A stretch of DNA of 64,000 nt from Tsuneonella aeria (GCF_009827495.1 NZ_WTZA01000002.1:1-64000), one strand, 5' to 3'. Shown: positions 41,231 to 50,930, counted from the first letter of the stretch. A program made the numbers and translations. The notes: a model not told the origin generated them from the sequence alone.

Positions 41231-43804
41231 ATGTCTTTCAAGCGTACCCGGCTGCCCGCCTCCGCCGCGCTCGCCGCCCTACTTGTTCAGCCGGCAGCGG
41301 CGCAGGACGTACCTGGTGAAACGCCCGCATCCGAGCAGGGCGAGGAAACCCCCCAGCAGCAGATCATCGTCACGGGCACCCGCCGCACCGACCGCACGGT
41401 TGCCGAGAGCGCGGTGCCGATCGATGTCATCTCCAACGAAGCGCTGCTGAACCAGGGTTCGGCCGAAACCAATCGGCTGCTGAACAACCTCGTTCCTTCG
41501 TTCAACTTCCCCCAGCCTTCGCTTACCGACGGCACCGACTCGCTGCGGCCCGCCACGCTACGCGGTCTTTCGCCTGACCAGGTGCTCGTGCTGGTGAACG
41601 GCAAGCGCCGGCACATTTCTTCGCTGCTGAACCTCAACGGTTCGGTGGGCCGCGGTTCGGCCGGCGTCGACATGAACACCATCCCGCCGCTCGCGATCGA
41701 CCGGATCGAGGTGCTGCGCGACGGCGCGGCATCGCAATACGGGTCCGACGCGATTGCAGGCGTCATCAACATTCAGCTGAAGCGCCGGGAAGGCGGGCGC
41801 GCGCAGGCGAGCTACGGCAAGTACGTCACCACGATGAAGGGCGTCTACGATGTCGCCAGCGTCTCGCCGACCACGGCCGGGACGGGCGATCCCGCCATCG
41901 TCTATGAAACCGAGGAAAGCCGGCGCCGCGACGGCGAGACCTGGACTTTCGCAACCAACATCGGCGTGCCCGTGGGCGAGGCCGGATATTTCAACGTTAC
42001 GGCCGAATACAAGGACCGCTCGCCGACCAACCGTTCCGGTCCCGATCCTCGCCGCCAGTACGCCGGAACGGGCGACTTGCGCGAAACGACGATCGACCGG
42101 ATCAACCACCGGTTCGGTGACGGCCGGTCGCAGGATTTCAATTTCTTCCTGAATGCCGGCGCCGATCTCGGTAACGGGTTCGAGCTTTACCAGTTCGGCA
42201 GCTTCGGACAGCGTGACGGCAACGGCGCGGGTTTCTTCCGCCGACCTAACGACGCACGCAACGCGGACTGGGCAAACGGAGGCCGACCGTATTACCCGGA
42301 CGGATTCCTGCCGCTGATCGTCAGCGATATCACCGATGTCGCCGGTGTCATCGGCATCCGCGGCACGGTCGCGGGCTGGAATCTCGATCTTTCGGCGAAT
42401 TACGGTTCCAACCGCCTCGACTATTCGGTCGAGAATACCTGGAATGCCTCGCTCGGCGGCATCGTCAGTCCCCGGCGGTTCTATGCCGGCGGTCTGCGTT
42501 CCGGCCAAACCTCCGTGAACCTAGACGTCCAGCGCCCGATCGATCTCGGTTTCGGCGATACGTCGATCGCTGCCGGCGCGGAGTGGCGCAACGAGAATTA
42601 CAAGATCGTTGCCGGCGAACGCACCAGCTACGAAGTCGGCCCCTACTTCTTCAGCAACAGTTCCGCACCCGGCGCCCAGGTGTTTCCGGGCTTCGCCCCA
42701 AGCACCCGGGTCGATGCCTCGCGCGACAGCTTTGCCGGCTACGTGGAACTCGACACCGACCTTACCGACCTGCTCAACGTCCAGGTGGCCGGGCGGTATG
42801 AACATTTCTCCGACTTCGGGGACACGATCAACGGCAAGCTGGCCGCGCGGCTCGAGCCGGTGGATGGAATTGCGCTTCGCGGTTCCATCTCCACCGGCTT
42901 CCGCGCGCCGGGCATGGCGCAGCAATATTTCTCGACCGTGTCGACCAACAATGTCGCCGGCGTCGGGCTGGTGGAGGTCGGGACGTTCCCCGTGGGTTCG
43001 CCGATCGCGGTGGCGCTGGGTTCGGAACCGCTCGAGCCCGAAAAATCGCTCAACATGGGTGCGGGCCTCGTGTTCACGATGATCCCCGGCCTCAGCGTCA
43101 CGGTCGATTACTACAACATCAAGATCGACGACCGGATCGTGCTGACGGAAAACCTCCAGGGCGCGGACGTGGTCGCCATCCTGCGTGCGGCGGGCGTTGC
43201 CGGCACGTCGGGCCGGTTCTTCATCAACGGGGTCGACACGCGCACCCAGGGCATCGACGTGGTCGCCAACTACCGCGTGCCGGATTTCGGGGCCGGGCGG
43301 TTCAGCCTGACCGCGGGTTACAACCGTAACGACACGAAGATCACCGATCGCCGGACCTTCAGCGGGTTCACGGCCGATCGCCTGTTCGCGCGCCCCGAAA
43401 GCTATCGCCTGACCGATGGACAGCCTTCGAACAAGCTCAACCTCGGGCTCGACTGGGATTACGAGCCCGTGGGCATGACGCTGCGCGCCAATCGCTACGG
43501 CTCTGTGTTCCTGCCAATCGGAACGGTGAACAGCCTTGCGGTGGGCAAGGGCGACGCGCCGGGGGATGTGACGCTTTCGCCCAAATGGGTGGTCGATCTG
43601 GAGGCGCGCTTCCGGCCGGTGCCGGCGCTGGAACTGGCCGTCGGCGCGAACAACCTGCTCGACGAATATCCCGATCGCCTGCCGGTTGGCACGATCGGGG
43701 GATTCACTCACAGCGTGAACAACGCGTTCCTGCCCTACAGCTCTCAGTCTCCGTTCGGGTTCAGCGGACGGTTCCTCTATACCCGGGCCAGTTTCGACTT
43801 CTGA
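41231..43804 (+). CDS. TonB-dependent outer-membrane receptor
   Basis: An 857-residue receptor. The signal peptide ends near AALLVQPAAAQD. A likely TonB-box region reads QQQIIVTGTRRTDRTVAES. The plug domain includes LRPATLRGLSPDQVLVLVNG, KRRHISSLLNLNG and IDRIEVLRDGAASQYGSDAI, with AGVINIQLK at its end. A large beta-barrel follows and the protein ends on Phe after RFLYTRASFDF, as outer-membrane proteins do. The substrate is unknown; the type is common in sphingomonads and may import plant-derived or siderophore compounds. GGGAGGAA precedes the ATG at 41231. A bidirectional terminator follows at 43827-43860. Confidence 0.94.
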   Translation: MSFKRTRLPASAALAALLVQPAAAQDVPGETPASEQGEETPQQQIIVTGTRRTDRTVAESAVPIDVISNEALLNQGSAETNRLLNNLVPSFNFPQPSLTDGTDSLRPATLRGLSPDQVLVLVNGKRRHISSLLNLNGSVGRGSAGVDMNTIPPLAIDRIEVLRDGAASQYGSDAIAGVINIQLKRREGGRAQASYGKYVTTMKGVYDVASVSPTTAGTGDPAIVYETEESRRRDGETWTFATNIGVPVGEAGYFNVTAEYKDRSPTNRSGPDPRRQYAGTGDLRETTIDRINHRFGDGRSQDFNFFLNAGADLGNGFELYQFGSFGQRDGNGAGFFRRPNDARNADWANGGRPYYPDGFLPLIVSDITDVAGVIGIRGTVAGWNLDLSANYGSNRLDYSVENTWNASLGGIVSPRRFYAGGLRSGQTSVNLDVQRPIDLGFGDTSIAAGAEWRNENYKIVAGERTSYEVGPYFFSNSSAPGAQVFPGFAPSTRVDASRDSFAGYVELDTDLTDLLNVQVAGRYEHFSDFGDTINGKLAARLEPVDGIALRGSISTGFRAPGMAQQYFSTVSTNNVAGVGLVEVGTFPVGSPIAVALGSEPLEPEKSLNMGAGLVFTMIPGLSVTVDYYNIKIDDRIVLTENLQGADVVAILRAAGVAGTSGRFFINGVDTRTQGIDVVANYRVPDFGAGRFSLTAGYNRNDTKITDRRTFSGFTADRLFARPESYRLTDGQPSNKLNLGLDWDYEPVGMTLRANRYGSVFLPIGTVNSLAVGKGDAPGDVTLSPKWVVDLEARFRPVPALELAVGANNLLDEYPDRLPVGTIGGFTHSVNNAFLPYSSQSPFGFSGRFLYTRASFDF

Positions 43805-43826
43805 GCCGCGCGGCATAAGACCAAGG

Positions 43827-43860
43827 AAAAGCCCCGCCGGTTTGCACGGGCGGGGCTTTT
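43827..43860. terminator. Bidirectional intrinsic terminator
   Basis: AAAAGCCCCGCC pairs with GGCGGGGCTTTT around a 10-base loop, with runs of A and T at the two ends, so it can stop transcription from either side. It serves the TonB receptor gene on the plus strand and pstS on the minus strand. Confidence 0.9.
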
Positions 43861-43883
43861 AATTGTTAGAGGTCTGGGGCGGC

Positions 43884-44927
43884 CTATTTCAATTCTTCGC
43901 CGGTCATGACCGTTCCATTGGTTGCCGCGGCAGCCGCGGCGGCCTGGACGTCGTCGGGAGAAGAGACGAAGCCGATCCGGGACAGGCTGCCGTCGCGGCC
44001 CCAGCTGTTCGTCCACTGCGCGATGAATTCAGCGAGGCCGGGGATCACGCCCACGTGCTGTTTCTTGTAATAGATGTACAGCGGGCGGGCGCCGGGGTAC
44101 TTGAACGTCGAGATGTTTTCGTACGTCGCGGGCACCCCGTTCATCGGCTGGTCCTGCAGCTTCTCGGCATTTTCCTCCATGTAGGAATACCCGAACACGC
44201 CCACGGCCTTGGGATTGCCTTCGATTTTCTGGACGATCAGGTTGTCCTGTTCGCCCTGGTCGACGTAGGCGCCGTCCGTGCGGACTTCGGTGCAGATCTG
44301 GGCGTACCGGTCCTTGTCGCTTTCCTTCAGCGCCTTCATCGCGGGATCGCTCTCGCAGCCCTTCTCCAGCACCAGCTCCTTCAGCGCGTCGCGCGTGCCG
44401 GAGGTAGAGGGAGGGCCGTACACCAGGATCGGCTCCGCCGGCAGCGAGGGATCGACATCGCGCCACGTCCGGGCAGTCTGTTCCTTGCCGAACGGCCGGG
44501 CCGCGATCGCCTTGTACACGATCTCGGGCGTCAGGTTCAGGCGGATGCCGCCCTTGGCCGATGCGAAGGCGATACCGTCGAGACCCACCTGGACCTCGAC
44601 CACTTCGGTAACGCCGTTCTTCTTGCAGTCTTCGAGCTCGCTCGCCTTCATGCGGCGGCTGGCGTTCACGATGTCCGGAGTGGACTGGCCCAGGCCGGCG
44701 CAGAACAGCTTGATCCCGCCGCCCGTGCCGGTGGATTCGATGAGCGGGCTCTTCATGCCAGGATTTGCCGCGACGAAATCTTCGGCAACCTTCTTGGCGA
44801 ACGGATAGACGGTGGACGATCCGACCGCGCGAATGGAATCGCGGGCGTTGCCCCCGCCGCTGCCGCCGCACGCGGCAAGGGCCAGGGCCGAAATCGATGC
44901 GAAGGCAATGGTCTTGATCGGAGTCAT
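43884..44927 (-). CDS. pstS: Periplasmic phosphate-binding lipoprotein PstS
   Basis: Binds phosphate outside the inner membrane and hands it to the PstCAB transporter. 347 residues. The signal ends in LALAACGG, so it is probably a lipoprotein. Phosphate-ligand regions are present: RAVGSSTVYPFAKKVAEDF, LIESTGTGGGIKLFC, and PPSTSGTRDALKELVLEKG. The ATG at 44927 starts the signal peptide. A perfect Pho box lies at 44975-44992, so it is induced by PhoB in phosphate starvation. The pstCAB, phoU and phoB genes are not in the window. It follows the OprP-type porin gene. Confidence 0.95.
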   Translation of the reverse strand: MTPIKTIAFASISALALAACGGSGGGNARDSIRAVGSSTVYPFAKKVAEDFVAANPGMKSPLIESTGTGGGIKLFCAGLGQSTPDIVNASRRMKASELEDCKKNGVTEVVEVQVGLDGIAFASAKGGIRLNLTPEIVYKAIAARPFGKEQTARTWRDVDPSLPAEPILVYGPPSTSGTRDALKELVLEKGCESDPAMKALKESDKDRYAQICTEVRTDGAYVDQGEQDNLIVQKIEGNPKAVGVFGYSYMEENAEKLQDQPMNGVPATYENISTFKYPGARPLYIYYKKQHVGVIPGLAEFIAQWTNSWGRDGSLSRIGFVSSPDDVQAAAAAAATNGTVMTGEELK

Positions 44928-44974
44928 GATGGCAGGTTTCCCTCGGGTTGCGGGCCCGCGACTAGGCAGGCGAT

Positions 44975-44992
44975 GTGACAGGCGCATGACAG
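44975..44992 (-). promoter_or_regulatory. Pho box upstream of pstS
   Basis: CTGTCAT-GCGC-CTGTCAC on the minus strand, an exact match to the PhoB consensus of two 7-base repeats with a 4-base spacer. It lies between the porin stop and pstS, about 48 bases before the pstS start. Confidence 0.85.
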
Positions 44993-45002
44993 GTAATTGG
45001 CG

Positions 45003-46367
45003 TCAGAAGTCGACCTGTGCGCGCACGCCCACGGCGTCCACTGCATAGCTGCGGTCGCCGCTCGCGGTCGCCAGTGCGGCGCGGTCGTAAACAACATGTC
45101 CGTAATTGAGCATCAGGCGGGTAAAGTCGGTTGGCGTCCAGACGAGCGCGACCCCGTAGATATCCTGCTTTCCGCCCACCACGCCGGCATCGATGAGGTC
45201 GAGAAAATCGTACCGCAGGTTCACTTGCACCGCGCCGAAGCCGCCTTCACCGACCGGGTTGGCCGGCTTCACCCGGTCGAAAGCGCCGCCGCGGTATCCG
45301 CGGGTGTCCCCTCTGGTCAGGAACATCCCGGCTTCGGCATAGCCGCCGAAGAACGTCGGATCGGCGATCGCCCCGGGCCGGTCGACACGCTGCCAGTGCG
45401 CCTCGCCCGTGGCGTGGAACGGCCCCTGGATGTACGCTGCCTCCAGTCCGTAGCCGGTTTCGCGCCGGGCGCTGATGGCGCCCGTGTCCGCGAAACGCAC
45501 GTCGGGCGTATGGATGAACGGCCGCACCCGGTAGCGCACGCTGTCGGCCCCGTCGTTGAGATCGCGCCAGTGCACGGACCCGCCGACGTGCATCTGGCCA
45601 TCGCCGATCTTCGGTGCGAAGACCAGGCGCCCGTCCAGCGACCAGAAGTTGTTGCCGTCGTCATTCAGGTCGGCAACATTATCGGTGAATACGCCGCCCT
45701 GCGCGACGAAGGGTCCCGCGCTGTAGCTGGCGGAAAGGCCCAGCCTCCGTTCGTATCCGAACGCGGTGTTCAAGGCCGCCCGTTCGGTGAACGAAACGAA
45801 GAGGTCGCTGGTCATTTCCTCCAGTCCCCAGAACGGCTTGTGGTTGCCCGCCGTCAGCGTCACCGCGTCAGACGGGCTGTAGGTGATGTAAAGGTCGGTG
45901 ATCTCCACCGCGCTGGCCGCCACGTCGACTTCCGCGCGATAGCCAAAGCCGCCGGGAATCTCGCCTTCCACGCCGATGAAGGCGCGGCGAAGTTCGCTGC
46001 CGAACCCGAGGCCGCTGTCGCTGAACCCGTCAGGCGCGCTGACCGAGCCGGCATCCAGCTGAATCCGCCCGCGCGGCTTGAAGCTCCAGCCATCGCTGCC
46101 GGTCAGTTCCGGTGCGCCCTTCCACTCGGCGGTGGATGCTTGCTTTGCGTCGCCGCCCGCTGCCGCTGGCGGTGCGGCCTGCGTTTCCATCTTCGCGCTC
46201 GCGAGCTGCGCTTCGAGCGTGTCGATGCGGTCCGCCATCGCGGCCATCTGCGCGCGCATGCGCGCCAGTTCGTCGGCTACGGCGGCGTCCTGCGCCGCTG
46301 CGGGGGCGGCCCAGACGGCGATCATCGCGAGCGGGGCTGACGACAGCTTCAGGTGGCGAACGGTCAT
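45003..46367 (-). CDS. OprP/OprO-type phosphate-selective porin
   Basis: A 454-residue outer-membrane porin. The signal peptide ends near AVWAAPAAAQD. A coiled-coil stretch follows (LARMRAQMAAMADRIDTLEA), as in OprO/OprP proteins that trimerise. The barrel contains the family signatures FKPRGRIQLDAGSVS, RRAFIGVEGEIPGGFGYRAE and LTAGNHKPFWGLEEMTSD, and it ends on Phe (VRAQVDF). It probably takes up phosphate or polyphosphate. A Pho-box-like sequence lies at 46426-46443, and pstS lies downstream with its own Pho box, so both belong to the phosphate starvation regulon. Confidence 0.92.
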   Translation of the reverse strand: MTVRHLKLSSAPLAMIAVWAAPAAAQDAAVADELARMRAQMAAMADRIDTLEAQLASAKMETQAAPPAAAGGDAKQASTAEWKGAPELTGSDGWSFKPRGRIQLDAGSVSAPDGFSDSGLGFGSELRRAFIGVEGEIPGGFGYRAEVDVAASAVEITDLYITYSPSDAVTLTAGNHKPFWGLEEMTSDLFVSFTERAALNTAFGYERRLGLSASYSAGPFVAQGGVFTDNVADLNDDGNNFWSLDGRLVFAPKIGDGQMHVGGSVHWRDLNDGADSVRYRVRPFIHTPDVRFADTGAISARRETGYGLEAAYIQGPFHATGEAHWQRVDRPGAIADPTFFGGYAEAGMFLTRGDTRGYRGGAFDRVKPANPVGEGGFGAVQVNLRYDFLDLIDAGVVGGKQDIYGVALVWTPTDFTRLMLNYGHVVYDRAALATASGDRSYAVDAVGVRAQVDF

Positions 46368-46425
46368 GCGGCGAGCCCTTCATGAAAGTGCGATGTAACT
46401 CCGGCGACGCCGGTGTGCCGACTAT

Positions 46426-46443
46426 ATGACAGCCGAATGACGG
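46426..46443 (-). promoter_or_regulatory. Pho box upstream of the porin gene
   Basis: CCGTCAT-TCGG-CTGTCAT on the minus strand, one mismatch from the PhoB consensus. It lies about 60 bases upstream of the porin start at 46367. Confidence 0.75.
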
Positions 46444-46525
46444 CCTTGCACAGTCCCTTCGATGCAAAGCCGCTTGCCGGAAAATGGTCACAACTGTAAC
46501 GGCCCCGCGCGAAGGAGAGCGTGTC

Positions 46526-47644
46526 ATGCGCATCGGCTGCCCCAAGGAAATCAAGAACCACGAATACCGCGTCGGCCTGACGCCGGAGAGCGTGCGCGAA
46601 CTCACGGTCAACGGCCACGAAGTGTGGCTGGAAACCGGCGCGGGCATGGGCATCGGCGCGACGGATGCCGACTATCGCGCTGCCGGCGCGCAGATCCAGC
46701 CCGACGCGAAGACCGTGTTCGACGGGTGCGAGATGATCGTCAAGGTGAAGGAGCCGCAGGCGGTCGAACGCGCCATGCTGCGCGAAGGCCAGGTGCTGTA
46801 CACCTACCTCCACCTCGCGCCCGACCCCGATCAGACGCGCGAACTCGTCGCCAGCGGGGTGACCGCGATCGCATACGAAACCGTGACCGGGCCCGGCCAC
46901 ACCCTGCCGCTGTTGAAGCCGATGAGCCAGGTGGCCGGCCGGATGAGCATCCAGGCGGGCGCGACGGCGCTGGAAAAGGCACATGGCGGGCGCGGCGTGC
47001 TGCTGGGCGGCGTTCCCGGGGTTCTGCCGGGGAAAGTCATGGTGATCGGCGGCGGCGTCGTCGGCTTCAATGCGGCGCAGATGGCCGTTGGCCTGGGGGC
47101 CGACGTGACCATCCTGGACCGCGATCCCGAAGTGCTCGAGCGGCTTGGCACCCATTTCGAAAGCCGCGCCAAGACGCGCTTTTCGAACCAGGCCAATATC
47201 GAACAGATGCTGTGCGAAGCCGAACTGGTGATCGGCGCCGTGCTGATCCCGGGGGCCGCCGCGCCTAAGCTGGTTACTCGCGAGATGCTGAAATGCATGA
47301 AGCCGGGGGCGGTCCTGGTGGACGTGGCGATCGACCAGGGCGGCTGTTTCGAGACCAGCCACGCGACGACTCACGCTGAACCGACATACGTCGTCGACGG
47401 CATCGTCCACTATTGCGTGGCGAACATGCCGGGCGGCGTGGCGCGCACCAGTACATACGCGCTCAACAACGTGACGCTGCCGCATGCACTGCGCATCGCC
47501 AACATGGGCTGGCGGGGCGCCTTGCGCGCCAACCCGCATCTCGCCGAAGGGCTCAATGTCCACGCCGGCAAGGTCACCTACAAGGCGGTCGCCGACGAAC
47601 TCGGTTACGATTACATGCCGGTGGCCGAGGCGCTCGGCGATTAA
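46526..47644 (+). CDS. ald: Alanine dehydrogenase
   Basis: NAD-dependent enzyme that interconverts L-alanine and pyruvate plus ammonia. 372 residues, the normal length. The N-terminus MRIGCPKEIKNHEYRVGLTP is the family signature. VIVKVKEPQ and YTYLHLAPDPDQTREL follow. The nucleotide-binding Rossmann motif is VMVIGGGVVGFNAAQMAVGL with ILDRDPE after it, and DVAIDQGGCFETSHATTH closes the active site. GAAGGAGAG precedes the ATG at 46526. It is divergent from the Pho-regulated porin and its stop overlaps that of the zinc-ribbon gene (TTAA). Confidence 0.96.
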   Translation: MRIGCPKEIKNHEYRVGLTPESVRELTVNGHEVWLETGAGMGIGATDADYRAAGAQIQPDAKTVFDGCEMIVKVKEPQAVERAMLREGQVLYTYLHLAPDPDQTRELVASGVTAIAYETVTGPGHTLPLLKPMSQVAGRMSIQAGATALEKAHGGRGVLLGGVPGVLPGKVMVIGGGVVGFNAAQMAVGLGADVTILDRDPEVLERLGTHFESRAKTRFSNQANIEQMLCEAELVIGAVLIPGAAAPKLVTREMLKCMKPGAVLVDVAIDQGGCFETSHATTHAEPTYVVDGIVHYCVANMPGGVARTSTYALNNVTLPHALRIANMGWRGALRANPHLAEGLNVHAGKVTYKAVADELGYDYMPVAEALGD

Positions 47645-48567
47645 TTCGGCTTCCAGCCGATCTCGGCGATCCTGGCGGAACGCGGGACATCGGTGACGGC
47701 TTCGTTGATCGTCACCGTTTCGCCCGGGGCAAGCCGGGGCTTTGGCGGGGCGATTTCCCAGCTGTAGACGATCCGTTCGCGCGCATCGCGCAGCACGATC
47801 AGGATCGACGGAATCGCGCGGGATTCGCGCCCCACGTTCTTCACCGTGCCGCTCGCACCGAAATATTCCGTTCCGTTAGGCAGCGTTCTTCGTTCCTGCC
47901 GTTCGCGCGGGAAATCGAGCACCAGATCCGCCTGGCCCATCGCGAAAGTCGGCCGGCTGATCGGCACCCAGTCCGGCAGGCCCCAGTAACTGACCGCGCC
48001 GACCGTCCCCAGGGCGATCACCGCGAAGAGGGCGGCCGCCGCCGTCCACACCTTCATCATGTTCCGGCGCGGACGGAAAGGGGGCGCGTAATCGAACTGC
48101 GAGATCTCGTCGCCGTAGTCCTCCTGATGGCTGTCGCGCGCATGCGACACTTCCACCACGGTGGGCGGCTCAGGCGTTTGGTCGATGTCCGGCGGGGGCG
48201 GCGCGGGCTCGGCAATCTCCTCGTCCCGGTGGCTCTCGGGCACCGCGGACGCGGCGACTTCACGCTCGGCCAGCGGGTCGATCGCTTGCGCCAGGCCCGC
48301 ACCAGCCGCGACCGGAGCATCGGCGCCGCGCGCGTCTTCCCTCTCTGGCGCTGGCGCAGGGGACGCGGTCGCCGGTCCAGGCGCGGGGCGCGACGCGGCC
48401 TGATCCGCAGGTGGGGAACGATCTGCCGGGTGCGGCAAGTCGACATCGGGACCGTCCTGAAACCAGCTATGCCGGCACTTTGCGCAGCGCACTGTTCTGC
48501 CTTCCGCGCCGATGGCGCTGTCCGGCACGACGTAGCGGGTCGCGCAGGCGGGGCAGGCGATAATCAT
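47641..48567 (-). CDS. MJ0042 zinc-ribbon and DUF3426 membrane protein
   Basis: A 308-residue protein. The N-terminal zinc ribbon has IIACPACATRYVVPDSAIG and RCAKCRHSWF, the MJ0042 type. A long Pro/Ala/acidic linker follows (residues 45-180). One membrane helix (TAAAALFAVIALGTVGAVSY) precedes a C-terminal beta domain of the DUF3426 kind (YFGASGTVKNVGRESRAIPS, APPKPRLAPGETVTI). Such proteins usually lie next to ftsE in alphaproteobacteria, as here (divergent). A role in envelope or division control has been assumed but not shown. The ATG at 48567 is the first before the zinc ribbon. Confidence 0.88.
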   Translation of the reverse strand: MIIACPACATRYVVPDSAIGAEGRTVRCAKCRHSWFQDGPDVDLPHPADRSPPADQAASRPAPGPATASPAPAPEREDARGADAPVAAGAGLAQAIDPLAEREVAASAVPESHRDEEIAEPAPPPPDIDQTPEPPTVVEVSHARDSHQEDYGDEISQFDYAPPFRPRRNMMKVWTAAAALFAVIALGTVGAVSYWGLPDWVPISRPTFAMGQADLVLDFPRERQERRTLPNGTEYFGASGTVKNVGRESRAIPSILIVLRDARERIVYSWEIAPPKPRLAPGETVTINEAVTDVPRSARIAEIGWKPN

Positions 48568-48722
48568 TCCGATGCGAATCTTACGCGGACCGCGGCCCCG
48601 CACAAGAGAGGCAAAGCGCGAAGTTGCCCGCCAGACGGCTTTTTTCCACATGGAAGCCCGGCTATAGCGCGTCAGCCGATGCCGTTGACCAGCCCGCCCG
48701 ACCGCTTCGAGAGCGCCGACCG

Positions 48723-49457
48723 TTGATCGCAGACGGCGGGGATATCGTCACTTTCGACAATGTGGGCCTGCGTTACGGAACCGAACGCGAGGTCCTGAGC
48801 GATGTTTCGTTTACCTTGCACCCGGGCGGGTTCTATTTCCTGACCGGCGCGAGCGGGGCCGGCAAGACGTCGATGCTCAAGCTGCTCTACCTTGCGCAAC
48901 GGCCTTCGCGCGGGGCGATCCGCATGTTCGGCACCGACGTGATAACCCTGCCGCGCGAGCGGCTGCCGCTGGTGCGCCGCAGGCTTGGCGTGGTGTTCCA
49001 GGACTTTCGCCTGGTGCCGCACCTCAGCGCCTTCGACAACGTCGCCCTGCCGCTGCGGGTGTCCGGCGTGCGTGAGAGCGAGCTGCGCAAGCCAGTGACC
49101 GACATGCTCGAATGGGTGGGCCTTGCCGACCGGATCGACGCCCGTCCCGCCACGCTGTCGGGCGGGGAGCAGCAACGCGTCGCCATCGCCCGGGCGGTGA
49201 TCGGCCGGCCCGACATGCTCGTGGCCGACGAACCGACCGGCAACGTCGATCCTGAAATGGCGCTGAAGCTCCTGCGCCTGTTCGAAGCATTGAACCGCCT
49301 GGGCACCACCGTGGTCGTGGCGACGCACGATGTGCACCTGCTGCGCAAGGTGCCGGATTCGCTCATCATGCGGCTCGACAAGGGGCGGTTGAGCGATCCG
49401 ACCGGTGCCTTGCGCTATCCGCCGCGGCGCGATGCGCCAAGGGCCGTACCGGCATGA
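48723..49457 (+). CDS. ftsE: Cell-division ABC ATP-binding protein FtsE
   Basis: ATPase of the FtsEX complex that activates peptidoglycan hydrolases during division. About 244 residues. Walker A is [16 protein letters not shown], the Q-loop [17 protein letters not shown], the signature [15 protein letters not shown] and Walker [13 protein letters not shown], with the switch His in [11 protein letters not shown]. The start is uncertain. TTG at 48723 lies just before the first conserved residues and has GAGAG upstream; the frame is open from 48624 but with no protein sense. ftsX follows after 25 bases. Confidence 0.92.
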   Translation: MIADGGDIVTFDNVGLRYGTEREVLSDVSFTLHPGGFYFLTGASGAGKTSMLKLLYLAQRPSRGAIRMFGTDVITLPRERLPLVRRRLGVVFQDFRLVPHLSAFDNVALPLRVSGVRESELRKPVTDMLEWVGLADRIDARPATLSGGEQQRVAIARAVIGRPDMLVADEPTGNVDPEMALKLLRLFEALNRLGTTVVVATHDVHLLRKVPDSLIMRLDKGRLSDPTGALRYPPRRDAPRAVPA

Positions 49458-49482
49458 AGATACCGCGGTGAAAGGACCCCCG

Positions 49483-50403
49483 ATGCTGGAGCGCGCGGTG
49501 GTGCGCGGTTTTGTGCCCTTCGGCGGAGGGCGGGCGGCTGCGCTCATCCCTCATGCCCGCCTTGCCGGGCCCATGCCGTGGGTAATCGCGATCATGGTGG
49601 CGCTGACCGTGATCGCGGGGGCCGGCGGGCTGGCCCTGCGCAACCTTGCCGACAGCGCGCGCAGCGAGCTCTCCGGCGCGGCGACCGTCCAGATCGTGGA
49701 GCCGCTGGCGGCGGAGCGAGACCGGCAGGTGCGCGCCGCCGAACGCGTGCTCGCGCGCCTGCCCCAGGTGACAGGCATGCGCGTGGTGCCCCAGGCGGAA
49801 TTGAATGCGCTGATCGATCCCTGGCTCGGGGGCGCGGGGAGCGGCGACCTGGCGGTGCCCGTCCCGGCGCTGATCGATGTCGAGCTTGCCGGTGGCGCCA
49901 CCCCGCCGCGGCTGACCCAATTGCGGAAAGCGGTGACCGCAGTCGCCCCCGCCGCGCGGGTGGACGCGCAATCGTCATGGCTCGGCCCGGTGTTTTCCGC
50001 CATCGCATCGCTTCAGTGGCTCGCGCTGGTGCTCGTCTTGCTGCTCGCGCTTACCAGTGCAGCCGCGGTATGGCTGGCGGCCCGCAGCGCACTCGGCGGC
50101 AATCGGGGGACGATCGAAGTGGTGCACCTGCTCGGCGGCACCGATGCCCAGATCGCGCGCATCTTCCAGCGGTCCGTCGGGTTCGATGCGGCCGCAGGGG
50201 GTATCGCAGGCCTGGCGCTCGGCGTGGCGGCGGTGCTCGTGCTGGGGGACCGGTTCGCGGCGCTCGATTCCGGCATGGTCTCGGGCGGGGGGTTGCGCCC
50301 TCTCGACTGGGCGTGGATCGCCGCCATTCCCCTTGCGGGGGTGATCATTGCCATGGGCACCGCGCGGCTCACCATCCTGGCGGCCTTGAGGAAGATGCTG
50401 TGA
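49483..50403 (+). CDS. ftsX: Cell-division permease FtsX
   Basis: Membrane partner of FtsE, 306 residues. One hydrophobic helix near the N-terminus (MPWVIAIMVALTVIAGAGGL), a periplasmic domain of about 115 residues, then three more helices (LQWLALVLVLLLALTSAAAV and two later) match FtsX topology. EVVHLLGGTDAQIARIFQR is the conserved cytoplasmic loop. The ATG at 49483 has AAAGGA upstream. It may be cotranscribed with ftsE, the DUF218 gene and plsC, because the following starts overlap (GTGA twice). FtsX is less conserved than FtsE, and the identity rests partly on the pairing. Confidence 0.9.
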   Translation: MLERAVVRGFVPFGGGRAAALIPHARLAGPMPWVIAIMVALTVIAGAGGLALRNLADSARSELSGAATVQIVEPLAAERDRQVRAAERVLARLPQVTGMRVVPQAELNALIDPWLGGAGSGDLAVPVPALIDVELAGGATPPRLTQLRKAVTAVAPAARVDAQSSWLGPVFSAIASLQWLALVLVLLLALTSAAAVWLAARSALGGNRGTIEVVHLLGGTDAQIARIFQRSVGFDAAAGGIAGLALGVAAVLVLGDRFAALDSGMVSGGGLRPLDWAWIAAIPLAGVIIAMGTARLTILAALRKML

Positions 50404-50930
50404 TCCCGCGCCTCATCTCGTTCGCCGCCATGCTCTACGTGTTCGGCTTCATGTGGTTCGCCGCCGCGCTGCCTCAGCCGGTGGGCGACTACCGCACGGA
50501 TGCCATCGTGGTGCCGACCGGCGGACCGGGCCGGATCGCGCGGGGGCTGGAGCTCCTCGGCGACCGCGAGGCGGAGGCGATGCTCGTGACGGGGGTGGAC
50601 CCCGAGGTGAAGCCCGCCGAATTCGCCGCGGAATACAAGGTCCCCGCGCGCTGGATGGAATGTTGCGTAACGCTGGGCTTCGCCGCGGTCGATACCCGCA
50701 GCAACGCCGCCGAGACCGCTGCCTGGATGACGGAGAACGGGTACCGTTCGCTGCGCCTGGTGACGACCGACTGGCACATGCGCCGCGCGGCCAACGAGTT
50801 GGGAGCTGCCCTGCCGCAGGATATCGTCGTGGTGCGCGATGCGGTTCCTTCGCGCCCGCGGCTGGGCACGCTGTTCCTCGAATACAACAAGATGCTCGCG
50901 AGCGGGCTGGCACTGGTGATCCCGTCGTGA
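50400..50930 (+). CDS. YdcF/DUF218 family protein
   Basis: A 176-residue protein of the DUF218 (YdcF, SanA) family. It has a hydrophobic N-terminus (PRLISFAAMLYVFGFMWFAA) that probably anchors it in the inner membrane. The family blocks are DAIVVPTGGPGRIARGLELL, MLVTGV, and the conserved SNAAETAAWMTENGYRSLRL with TTDWHMRRAANEL. The fold resembles a nucleotide-binding enzyme and some members affect cell-wall integrity. The start is GTG at 50400, overlapping the ftsX stop. It lies between ftsX and plsC, an arrangement common in alphaproteobacteria. Confidence 0.9.
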   Translation: MIPRLISFAAMLYVFGFMWFAAALPQPVGDYRTDAIVVPTGGPGRIARGLELLGDREAEAMLVTGVDPEVKPAEFAAEYKVPARWMECCVTLGFAAVDTRSNAAETAAWMTENGYRSLRLVTTDWHMRRAANELGAALPQDIVVVRDAVPSRPRLGTLFLEYNKMLASGLALVIPS

